NCBI GenBank assembly: GCA_025927935.1 | Contig: JAICKM010000068.1 | Span: 1 to 15,928 of the forward strand | Direction: 5' to 3' | Length of the DNA: 15,928 nt | Source of the DNA: Chloroflexia bacterium | Lineage (GTDB): Bacteria > Chloroflexota > Chloroflexia > QHBQ01 > JADMIH01 | Part shown: piece after piece, positions 5,877-12,321 of the stretch | Numbering within the stretch: the stretch's first letter is position 1 | Layout: each line of letters begins with the position of its first letter | Made by a program: the position numbers and the translations under genes | Notes under the pieces: generated by a model | What the model was told of the DNA's origin: nothing | Database searches by the model: none | Seen by the model: only the letters and a program-made list of their open reading frames with translations

Positions 5877-7076
5877 CTAGCGCGCGGACTCGATATAGCG
5901 TTCGGCGGCGGCGATGCGTTCGGAGACGGGCGGGTGGCTGTAGAAGAGGAAGCGCACCCAGGCGGGCGGCGTGGCATCGCTGAGGTTCTGCCCGGCCAGC
6001 TTCGCCATCACCGACTGGAAGGCGCGCGGCTTGCGGGTCAGGCGCAGGGCGTAGTCGTCGGCGGCGCGCTCCATGCGCCGGGTGAAGGCGTTGGTCAGCG
6101 GCAGGAGCACCAGGCCAAAGGCCGACAGCACGCCCACGAGCAGCGGGAAGGCCGCCGGATCGGCGATACCGTGGAAGCCGAAGGCTCTAACGGCCGCACC
6201 TAGCGCCAGCGCCGCCAGCCACAATCCCACCACCATGAGTACCGCCTGCAATGCGATGCCCCGCCAGAGGTCGCCGTGGACCTGGTGGGCCAGTTCGTGG
6301 GCCAGCACCGTCTCGATCTCGTCGGGGGTGTAATCGCGCAACAGCGTATCGCCCAGGATCACCCGCCGCGTGGGGCCGATGCCGGTGAACATGGCGTTGG
6401 CCGCTGTGGTACGCCGGCTCAGGTCCATCACATACACGCCGCGCACGGGGCTACCCGCCTGCGCGGCCATGGTCATCAGGCGGCCCCGCAGATCCTCGTC
6501 TTGCAACGGCGTGAACTTGTTGAACAGCGGCATGAGCAGGACAGGGGCTAGCTGGCCCAGCACAATCGTGATGAGCATGAGCAGCACGGCCATCAGCAGC
6601 CACCAGGTGTCGGGGAAGGTGCGCAACAGCCAGTACAGCAGCAGCGCCAGCGGCAGGCCCAGCACGGCGCTCAGCGCCAGTTCCTTCAGTTGATCGGCCA
6701 CCCAGCCGCTGGGCTGCTGCGTCGAGAGGCCATAGCGCTGGGGCAGCACAAAGCCCTGGTAGTAGTCGAGCGGCAGGCTGATCAGAGTATAGACCCCGCC
6801 CGCCACGACCAGGTAGATGACCAGGGCCAGGCCCCACCCGGCGGGGCTGATCTGCTCGGCAAAGTCGCGCAGGCCCGCCGAGAGTCCGCTGACCAGGAAG
6901 GCGATCAGCAACAGGGCGCCCAGCCCGAGTTCGACAAAGAACAGCCGGCGGCTGATCCCGGCATAAGCGCGCGCCGTCTCTTGCCGGGCGGCATCGATCA
7001 CCGGCGCCTGGTCGGCAGCCGGGGCAGATTCCTGACCGCTGACGGTTGCAGGTTGTCGGCTAGCAGGCTCAATCAT
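5877..7076 (-). CDS. M48 family membrane metalloprotease
   Basis: A 399-residue zinc metalloprotease of the M48 (Ste24/HtpX-like) family. The motif HELAH at 260-264 supplies two His ligands and the catalytic Glu; RRMERAADDYAL (333-344) provides the probable third ligand E336; and YSHPPVSERI (379-388) is the C-terminal signature of the family. Hydrophobic segments occur at about 48-67, 82-101, 135-151, 157-182, 273-296 and 310-329, as expected for an inner-membrane enzyme with a cytoplasmic active site. The residues just before the first segment are Ala/Gln-rich. Start: the ATG at 7076 overlaps the end of the Crp/Fnr gene by eight bases and lacks its own ribosome binding site, so translation is probably coupled. 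Likely role: turnover of membrane or short peptide substrates. It is the last gene of a four-gene operon. Confidence 0.9.
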   Translation of the reverse strand: MIEPASRQPATVSGQESAPAADQAPVIDAARQETARAYAGISRRLFFVELGLGALLLIAFLVSGLSAGLRDFAEQISPAGWGLALVIYLVVAGGVYTLISLPLDYYQGFVLPQRYGLSTQQPSGWVADQLKELALSAVLGLPLALLLYWLLRTFPDTWWLLMAVLLMLITIVLGQLAPVLLMPLFNKFTPLQDEDLRGRLMTMAAQAGSPVRGVYVMDLSRRTTAANAMFTGIGPTRRVILGDTLLRDYTPDEIETVLAHELAHQVHGDLWRGIALQAVLMVVGLWLAALALGAAVRAFGFHGIADPAAFPLLVGVLSAFGLVLLPLTNAFTRRMERAADDYALRLTRKPRAFQSVMAKLAGQNLSDATPPAWVRFLFYSHPPVSERIAAAERYIESAR

Positions 7077-7797
7077 CGGCGTAGGGTTCGATATGGGCGC
7101 GGGTCCGTAGTTCGCCGGAGTCGAGCACCCGTAGCGTGCCCCGGCTCTCGACAGCCACGATGCCCGCATCTACGAAGCGGTTCAGGGTGGCGGTAAGGGT
7201 TTCGCGGGTGGTGCCGAGCAGGTTTGCCATTTCCTGGTGAGTCAGGGCCAGCGGCAGGCGTACCTGCCCACTCCCGTTCTGTGGTTCGCCGCGCTCGGCG
7301 ACCTGATCGACGAGGAAGCGCGCCAGGCGGGTGCTGACATCGGCAAAGGCCAGGCTCTCCACCTGGCGCTGCGTCTGGATGAGGCGCTGGCCGATGGCCT
7401 GGGTGACTTTGAAGGCCATGTCCGGCTGATCGCGCATCAGCGCGGCGAAATCGGCCAGGCCCATCACGGCCACGGTGGCGTCGTCCAGGGCCTCGGCAAA
7501 CACCTGGCGGGCCGCGGGATTCACCAGCGCCGTTTCCCCGAACATGTCGCCCGGTTCCATGATCGCCAGGGTGATCTCGCGGCCCTCATCGGACAGCATA
7601 TAGAGCTTGACGCGCCCGCTGCGCAGCAGATAGATACGGTCGCTGGGATCCCAGGCCGTGAAAATAGTTTCGCGGCGGCGAAACTGGTTATGCACCACTT
7701 TCGCCGCCACGGTCTGGAGGGTGGCATCGTCAAGGTCGCGGAAGATCTTGATGCGCTTGAGATACCAGATTTTCTCACTGGGCGCGGGCAGAGCCAC
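7069..7797 (-). CDS. Crp/Fnr family transcription regulator
   Basis: A 242-residue regulator. Residues about 18-115 form a cyclic-nucleotide-binding-like beta roll (IYLLRSGRVKLYMLSDEGREITL, then GDMFGETAL at 83-91). A long dimerisation helix (about 117-150) follows, then a winged HTH with LTHQEMANLLGTTRETLTATL at 185-205. The phosphate-binding cassette is degenerate (NPAARQVFAEAL instead of a clean RAA/RTA pattern) and there is no N-terminal Cys cluster, so neither cAMP nor an Fe-S cluster can be assumed as signal. The start is a GTG at 7797, three bases after the TAG of the upstream gene and without a Shine-Dalgarno sequence, pointing to translational coupling. The M48 protease gene overlaps its 3' end. 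It may control its own operon, but no CRP-type site was confirmed. Confidence 0.9.
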   Translation of the reverse strand: MALPAPSEKIWYLKRIKIFRDLDDATLQTVAAKVVHNQFRRRETIFTAWDPSDRIYLLRSGRVKLYMLSDEGREITLAIMEPGDMFGETALVNPAARQVFAEALDDATVAVMGLADFAALMRDQPDMAFKVTQAIGQRLIQTQRQVESLAFADVSTRLARFLVDQVAERGEPQNGSGQVRLPLALTHQEMANLLGTTRETLTATLNRFVDAGIVAVESRGTLRVLDSGELRTRAHIEPYADD

Positions 7798-7800
7798 GAT

Positions 7801-8208
7801 CTAACGCCATTCAGCTACGACCGCCCGCTGCACGACCAGCGGCGTCTCCGGGTCCCCATCGGTCAGATCGACCGCCACGGCTTCGCGCCCAAACCAGGCG
7901 ATGGTGCCGTGCAGTTCCTCCCCGCTTTCGAGCACCAGGACGACCGGCTCCTGCGTGCGCTGGCGGTCGGCGACGAAGCCCGTCAGGCGCTTGCGGAAGC
8001 TATCGCGGCGCTTGACGAGGTCGTCCACCGGCACTTCAAAGTACTGGGCCAGTTTGGCGAGCATCGCGTCATCCTCGCCCATGCGCCGGTGCTTGACTTC
8101 CAGCAGGTGCACGTCTTTGGAGGAGAGTCCGGTGGCGTCGGCGATCTCCCAGGGCGTGACCCCGCCTTTGGCGGCGCGCAGGAACTTCATATAGTCGCTG
8201 AGGCTCAT
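7801..8208 (-). CDS. HTH plus Hfq/Sm-like domain protein (short form)
   Basis: A 135-residue two-domain protein. Residues 1-66 are an XRE-like HTH (VTPWEIADATGLSSKDVHLLE, then MLAKLAQYFEVPVDDLV). Residues 68-135 look like an Hfq/Sm barrel: a short helix (FRKRLTGFVADRQ), then PVVLVLESGEELHGTIAWF, EAVAVDLT and PLVVQRAVVAEW. This follows the Hfq order of helix, L.NG..L.G.I..F strand pair, I.L strand and final K-H-A-I-like strand. The ATG at 8208 overlaps the stop of the upstream gene as ATGA; GGAG (complement of 8217-8220) sits eight bases upstream. It shares architecture with its larger neighbour, implying duplication or a heteromeric pair. DNA binding, RNA binding or both are possible. The fold is inferred by pattern, not by a search. 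Confidence 0.75.
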   Translation of the reverse strand: MSLSDYMKFLRAAKGGVTPWEIADATGLSSKDVHLLEVKHRRMGEDDAMLAKLAQYFEVPVDDLVKRRDSFRKRLTGFVADRQRTQEPVVLVLESGEELHGTIAWFGREAVAVDLTDGDPETPLVVQRAVVAEWR

Positions 8209-9383
8209 GACTCACTCTCCGCGGCATCCGCCATGGGAGCGGACTCGTTCGCAGACTCCTCTTCGGCGGCGGGGGCCGGGCCGGCGCCCTCGGCAGGCGC
8301 GGGCGCGTCGTCCGTTGTGCTGAGGCCGCCGGCCGGTCCGGCTGCCGCCGCTTCCACCGGCGCCGCCTGGCTGCCGGCCTCCGGCGGGACAAACTGCGGC
8401 GTGGCGGCGCCCGCGAAGGGCGCGACTTCTTTGGCTTCCCCGGTCGCGGTGGGCTGTTCGCCGGTGCCGGGCGCGGTGCGCTGATAGTAGGCCACGGCGA
8501 GTTTGCGCAGGATCACCTGCTCGGCTTCGTCGGCGCCCTCTTGCTGCAACGTGATGGTGTAGGGCGTAAAATCGACGATCCGCCCGTTGAACACCTCGCC
8601 GTTGAACAAAACCACGCGGAACTGCGATCCCTGGGCGCGCTGCTCGGTCAGATAGACCGCCTCCCGGTCGTCCTTGAGACCGGGCCACTGCCCAAAATGG
8701 ACCTTGGCCGGAGGCGCTTGGGCAATCGCATCTTCGCGCAGCTTCTTGATCCACTCGCGGGCATCAAAGCGCGTGATGTTGTCGATGCCGCGCCCGAACT
8801 GGCTCTCGATCTCTTCGGTGCTCAGGTTCAGACGGGCCGCCAGGCGCATGATCTCGGTGATCTGCCCATCGGTGGCGGGCATCACCACCGGCTCACGGCG
8901 TGACCGGCCCCCGGCGCCCCGCCCACCCCGGCCCATATCACCGGCGGGCGGGCCGGGCGGGCGCGGCGGACGCCCGGCGTCGGGCCGCGGCGCCCCATAG
9001 GCGGGCGGCGCGGGCGTATAGGGCCGGGTGCCGCTGTACGCGGGAGCGGCCGTACCCACCGCCGTCCCGGCATTCACCGGATCGCCGGGCACGCTGCCAG
9101 CACTCGGTGCGGGCGGCGCAGCACTCGGCGCGGCGGCGGGCATGGCCGCGCGCGGCGCGGGGGCCACCGTATTCGACGGGGCAGGCGGCGGCGCGCCCGC
9201 GGGCAGAAGAATCTCATCCGGCTTCACCCAGAGGGCTTTGCTCAACGCCTTCATGTGGGCAGGCGAAATCTCCTGCACATTGGCTTCATACTCCTCCAGG
9301 ACTCGCAGGGGGATGCTCGTGCGTGCGCTTACCTGCGCGAGAGTCAGGCTTTTGCGCTCACGAATTTGCTTGAGACGGTTCAC
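8205..9383 (-). CDS. HTH plus Hfq/Sm-like domain protein (long form)
   Basis: A 392-residue protein. Residues 1-60 are an XRE-like HTH (RERKSLTLAQVSARTSIPLRVLEEYE). Residues 61-168 are a Pro/Ala/Gly-rich linker ending in an Arg-Gly patch (GRGGRGAGGRSRR, 151-163). Residues 170-216 resemble the small helical module seen at the C-terminus of some ssDNA-annealing proteins (ATDGQITEIMRLAARLNLS, then REWIKKLRE). Residues 241-301 match the Hfq/Sm layout: YLTEQR helix end, FRVVLFNGEVFNGRIVDF, YTITLQ, EQVILRKLAVAYY. An acidic Ala/Pro-rich tail (302-392) completes it. The start is a GTG at 9383 with GAAGGAG (complement of 9391-9397) seven bases upstream. It is the first gene of the operon and overlaps the next by four bases. 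An RNA-binding regulator is a reasonable inference; its function is unknown. Confidence 0.75.
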   Translation of the reverse strand: MNRLKQIRERKSLTLAQVSARTSIPLRVLEEYEANVQEISPAHMKALSKALWVKPDEILLPAGAPPPAPSNTVAPAPRAAMPAAAPSAAPPAPSAGSVPGDPVNAGTAVGTAAPAYSGTRPYTPAPPAYGAPRPDAGRPPRPPGPPAGDMGRGGRGAGGRSRREPVVMPATDGQITEIMRLAARLNLSTEEIESQFGRGIDNITRFDAREWIKKLREDAIAQAPPAKVHFGQWPGLKDDREAVYLTEQRAQGSQFRVVLFNGEVFNGRIVDFTPYTITLQQEGADEAEQVILRKLAVAYYQRTAPGTGEQPTATGEAKEVAPFAGAATPQFVPPEAGSQAAPVEAAAAGPAGGLSTTDDAPAPAEGAGPAPAAEEESANESAPMADAAESES

Positions 9384-9390
9384 GCGTCGA

Positions 9391-9397
9391 CTCCTTC
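9391..9397 (-). promoter_or_regulatory. Ribosome binding site GAAGGAG deciding a GTG start
   Basis: The minus strand reads GAAGGAG, seven bases before the GTG at 9383. This supports GTG initiation of the long HTH-Sm protein at its HTH domain. Confidence 0.65.
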
Positions 9398-9430
9398 ACT
9401 AATGCCGTTTCTGTGTGGCAACACAGGCGT

Positions 9431-9459
9431 ATTATACTGTATAGATACATGCCACGCAA
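9431..9459 (-). promoter_or_regulatory. Promoter of the HTH-Sm / Crp / M48 operon
   Basis: On the minus strand TTGCGT (complement of 9454-9459) and a perfect TATAAT (complement of 9431-9436) are 17 bases apart, 48 bases before the start codon of the first gene. The spacer and -10 overlap two small dyads. Confidence 0.6.
9433..9449. promoter_or_regulatory. Overlapping dyads in the promoter, probable operator
   Basis: TATAC-T-GTATA (9433-9443) and TGTAT-AG-ATACA (9438-9449) overlap each other and the -10/spacer of the operon promoter. Binding here would block RNA polymerase. The HTH-Sm proteins encoded by the operon are the natural candidates for autoregulation; this is inference. Confidence 0.4.
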
Positions 9460-9479
9460 TACTTGCGCCGGCCCGGCAA

Positions 9480-9501
9480 GCCGCCGATCCCCACCGGCGG
9501 C
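9480..9501 (+). other. GC-rich stem-loop in the xpt leader
   Basis: GCCGCCG (9480-9486) pairs with CGGCGGC (9495-9501) around an 8-base loop. A second hairpin, GCGGC / GCCGC, lies at 9541-9556. They are in the presumed 5' leader of xpt. The conserved core of a purine riboswitch is not present. Confidence 0.3.
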
Positions 9502-9669
9502 GGGACGCGCGGAGTCCTCTGTCTCATTGACGAAGAACTTGCGGCCCGGTTGCCGCCTTGACGCCGCCGGGCGAATCGGGCACACTAACAGCGACTGATT
9601 CCGCGACCCGCCGCACCCAAGGAGGTCGCGCCGGAGGTGACCCACGTAGCTACCGCTGGGAGGAACTCT

Positions 9670-10278
9670 GTGACCGTATCGTCTTCCGCGGCGCTCAACG
9701 CGCCGTTTGCGCCGCTCGTGCAGCGCATCATGCAGGAGGCCACCGTAGAGCAGGACCGGATTCTGCGCATCGACCATTTCCTGAACCACCGCATCGAACC
9801 CGCGTTCATGGCCGCCATGGGCCAGGCCATGGCCGAACGCATCCGGCCTTTCGCGCCCGATCTGCTGCTGACTGCCGAGGCCAGCGGCATCGCCCCCGCG
9901 CTGGCGACGGCCTTCGCGCTCGCCATCCCGCTGATCTACGCCAAGAAGTACGCGCCGGTGGTCGAGCCGCCCGCCCTGTCGCGCGTGGTGCCCTCGCCGA
10001 CCAAGGGCGGCGATACGCGCCTGGTGGTCGCCGCGCGCTACCTGCAACCGGGCATGCGCGTGGCGCTGATCGACGACTTCCTGGCGAACGGCAAGACCGC
10101 CGTGGCCCTGGCCGAGATTGTGGGCGACGCGGGCGCGCAGACGGTGGTGGCCGGGTTCCTGGTCGAGAAGATCTTCCAGGGTGGGCGCGCCGGGCTGGAA
10201 GCGCTAGGCATCCCCGTGGCGACGCTGGCCCAGGTGGAACGCCTGCAAAACGGCCAGGTGATCATGGCGGGTAGCTGA
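9670..10278 (+). CDS. xpt: Xanthine phosphoribosyltransferase
   Basis: A 202-residue purine salvage enzyme that converts xanthine and PRPP to XMP in the cytosol. Assignment rests on close similarity to the Bacillus Xpt pattern: VDSFLNH-like IDHFLNHRIEP (35-44), ASGIAPALATAFALAIPLIYAKK (71-93), the PRPP-binding loop IDDFLANGKTA (134-144), and EKIFQGGRAGLEALG (166-180). The length is close to the family norm of about 190-195. The GTG at 9670 is preferred because GGGAGG (9658-9663) is six bases upstream; an in-frame GTG at 9637, with AAGGAGG 11 bases away, would add 11 residues that look non-conserved. It is divergent from the HTH-Sm operon. Riboswitch control, common for xpt in Firmicutes, is not evident here. 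Confidence 0.9.
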   Translation: MTVSSSAALNAPFAPLVQRIMQEATVEQDRILRIDHFLNHRIEPAFMAAMGQAMAERIRPFAPDLLLTAEASGIAPALATAFALAIPLIYAKKYAPVVEPPALSRVVPSPTKGGDTRLVVAARYLQPGMRVALIDDFLANGKTAVALAEIVGDAGAQTVVAGFLVEKIFQGGRAGLEALGIPVATLAQVERLQNGQVIMAGS

Positions 10279-10504
10279 GACTGCGCCTGCTCACGGGCAT
10301 AGCGACCCCGCTGGAGCGCGGAGACTACCGCTTGCGTGTCCTCCGCTGGTGGATGAGAGAAGATTTCCCCTCGCCACAAGCGGCGAAGACGGTGTTGAAG
10401 GACGGATGCTGAACTATTGCCGTTTCCCGATTTAGAACGGGCGGCGGTACGCGTGGCGAAGGCTGCTGTCAGGATGGCGCGGTACCAGGGGGAAGGGAGC
10501 AACT

Positions 10505-11419
10505 TTGATATCAGAACGGGACGGCGAAACTTCGCGCTCGTTTGAGGCCCGCCTGAGCGACATGTTGAGGCTGGCGGGTTGTGACGGCTGCCTGTATGCC
10601 GTGGATATCGACAGCGGGAGAGCGGTCGGGTTGCATCCGCATAAGATAGCCGTGGCCGCCTCGGTGTTCAAAGTCGCTGTGGCGCTTGAGTTATATCGCC
10701 AGGCCGCGCTGGAAGGTCTCGCCCTCACGGACCAGATCCAGGTGACGGCGGAGAACCGGACTTTGGGACCCACGGGGCTGTCCAACGGGCAAGATCCGGC
10801 TACGCTCTCGCTGCGTGACCTGGCTTCCCTGATGCTAGCGATCAGTGACAACACGGCCACGGACGCGATCATTGCGCGGGTGGGCTTGGAGCGGGTCAAT
10901 GGGACATTGCGGGAGCTTGGGCTACAGCACACCGTGATAGTGAGCGATCTGCGCGGGCTGATCGCCGCGATTGTGGCCGATGCCGGTGTCTCAAGTTGGG
11001 ATGCGCTCTGGTCCCTGCCGCCCGAAGAGCGCGACGAGCGGCTGAAACAGTGCCGCGCGCTGGACCCCGCCCAGGCCACCCGGACCACGCCATGCGACAT
11101 GGCCTGCTTGCTGGGCAGCATCTGGCGGGATGAGGCCGCGCCCGCCGCCGCCTGCGCCGAGGTGCGGCGGCTGATGGGGCAGCAAACCAGCTATCGGCTG
11201 GCAACCGGCTTCCCGCCCGAGATCGCGGTGCAGGCGAAGAGTGGGAGTTTGCTGGGCCGGGTCCGCAACGAGATTGGTGTGGTCACCTATCCAGATGGTC
11301 ACCGGTATGCCGTCGCGGTGTTCACGCGTTCGCACAGGCGAGCAGCGCGACAACCCGCCATCGATCAGGCTATCGGCGCTGTCGCCGCGCTTGCCGTTGC
11401 GCAACTTCGTCGCGGCTGA
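10505..11419 (+). CDS. Serine hydrolase, class A beta-lactamase-like fold
   Basis: A 304-residue protein of the penicillin-binding/beta-lactamase superfamily. The three active-site motifs are present: SVFK at 53-56 (nucleophile S53 and K56), SDN at 114-116 and KSG at 245-247, with spacing typical of class A enzymes. Two things are odd. There is no signal peptide, although such enzymes normally act outside the membrane. And no ExxLN-like omega-loop Glu is visible between SDN and KSG; the region instead reads RALDPAQATRTTPCDMACLL. It is therefore more likely a cytosolic esterase or peptidase than an antibiotic-inactivating enzyme. The start is a TTG at 10505 after GGAAGGGAG (10491-10499). It lies 226 bases after xpt and appears to be transcribed separately from it. 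Confidence 0.8.
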   Translation: MISERDGETSRSFEARLSDMLRLAGCDGCLYAVDIDSGRAVGLHPHKIAVAASVFKVAVALELYRQAALEGLALTDQIQVTAENRTLGPTGLSNGQDPATLSLRDLASLMLAISDNTATDAIIARVGLERVNGTLRELGLQHTVIVSDLRGLIAAIVADAGVSSWDALWSLPPEERDERLKQCRALDPAQATRTTPCDMACLLGSIWRDEAAPAAACAEVRRLMGQQTSYRLATGFPPEIAVQAKSGSLLGRVRNEIGVVTYPDGHRYAVAVFTRSHRRAARQPAIDQAIGAVAALAVAQLRRG

Positions 11420-11545
11420 GCATGCACCCGGCGTGCGGCGCCGATGGGCAGGGACCAGGGGATATCGACGCCTGCGCGAGTATAGTGACTGTTCCTTGCG
11501 CGACCGCTGACTTCCCAAAAGCGGCACAGTCCAGGAGATGCGAGG

Positions 11546-12196
11546 ATGGAGATACCCGGCACTCCCGGCGATGCCAAGCGCATCGTAGAAGAAGGCTACG
11601 ACCGGATCGCCGAAACCTATCGCGACTGGGCGGCGCATGGTCCGAGCGACATGCGCATCCGCTACACCGATCTATTGCGGGCGGCGCTGCCGCCGGGCGC
11701 CACCCTGCTGGAACTCGGCTGCGGCACCGGCGAACCGATGACACGCCGCCTGGCCGCGCGGTTCCACGTCACCGGCGTGGACCTTTCCGCCCGGCACATC
11801 GCCCTGGCCCAGGCCGCCATCCCGCAAGCCACCTTCATCCAGGCCGATATGGCCGCGGTGGACTTCCCGCCCAGCAGTTTCGACGCCGTCGCCGCCTTCT
11901 ACTCGATCATCCATGTGCCCCGCGAGGAGCATGGCGATCTCTTGGGGCGTATCGCCGGCTGGCTGCGGCCCGGCGGCCTGCTGGTCGCCACCATGGGCGC
12001 CAATGATACCCCGGCGGGCGTGGAGGCCGACTGGCTGGGCGCGCCGATGTACTGGAGCCACTTCGACAGCGCAACCAACCGCGGCCTGGTCACGGCGGCG
12101 GGCCTGGAGCTGCTCGAAAGCCGCGAAGAGACAGAGGATGAAGACTGCACGCCTGTCACCTTCCTCTGGGTCGTCGCTCGCAAGCCGGGCGGCTAG
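11546..12196 (+). CDS. Class I SAM-dependent methyltransferase
   Basis: A 216-residue cytosolic methyltransferase. The SAM-binding motif I is LLELGCGTGE at 54-63, followed by the acidic motif II (VTGVDLSARHIALAQ, 75-89), a motif with QADMAAVDFPPSSFDAV (99-115) and the post-motif LRPGGLLVATM (140-150). The family is the broad UbiE/Methyltransf_11-25 type, and the substrate cannot be read from the sequence. The ATG at 11546 follows AGGAG (11533-11537) by eight bases. It sits 126 bases after the serine hydrolase in the same direction; a TATAGT at 11481-11486 without a good -35 could be its own -10. The gene ends against a REP-like palindrome. Confidence 0.88.
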   Translation: MEIPGTPGDAKRIVEEGYDRIAETYRDWAAHGPSDMRIRYTDLLRAALPPGATLLELGCGTGEPMTRRLAARFHVTGVDLSARHIALAQAAIPQATFIQADMAAVDFPPSSFDAVAAFYSIIHVPREEHGDLLGRIAGWLRPGGLLVATMGANDTPAGVEADWLGAPMYWSHFDSATNRGLVTAAGLELLESREETEDEDCTPVTFLWVVARKPGG

Positions 12197-12224
12197 TCGC
12201 CGGCGCAGCAAGCAGTCACACCTG

Positions 12225-12305
12225 CCTTGTCATGCTGAACGCAGTGAAGCATCTCGTCTGTAACCCACCTAGACGAGACTCTTCGCTCCGCTCAGAGTGA
12301 CAAGG
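12225..12305. repeat. REP-like palindromic repeat, likely shared terminator
   Basis: Two 35-base arms (12225-12259 and 12271-12305) are inverted repeats matching at 28 of 35 positions, around an 11-base loop. Each arm has the form CCTTGTCA..CTGA.CG.AG.GAAG..TCTCGTCT. This 'TGTCATxCTGAGCGxAGCGAAGxATCT' sequence is a familiar dispersed intergenic repeat in many environmental bacterial genomes. Here it fills the gap between two convergent genes (ends at 12196 and 12322), where the hairpin could end transcription in both directions. Confidence 0.75.
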
Positions 12306-12321
12306 GATATGTGACCGCCAA

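Noticed and set aside
7069..7797. Crp/Fnr protein as a true FNR oxygen sensor or CRP
   Set aside because: No N-terminal Cys cluster for an Fe-S centre, and the cAMP-binding Arg-Ser/Thr pattern is not conserved. Only the family name is justified.
7237..8484. Long + strand open frame opposite the Crp/Fnr and HTH-Sm genes
   Set aside because: The translation is His/Gln/Gly-rich with no domain, while the minus strand encodes well-formed domains with overlaps and ribosome binding sites. It is a shadow of GC-rich coding sequence.
9480..9669. Purine riboswitch upstream of xpt
   Set aside because: The leader has GC hairpins but not the conserved three-way junction sequence of purine riboswitches.
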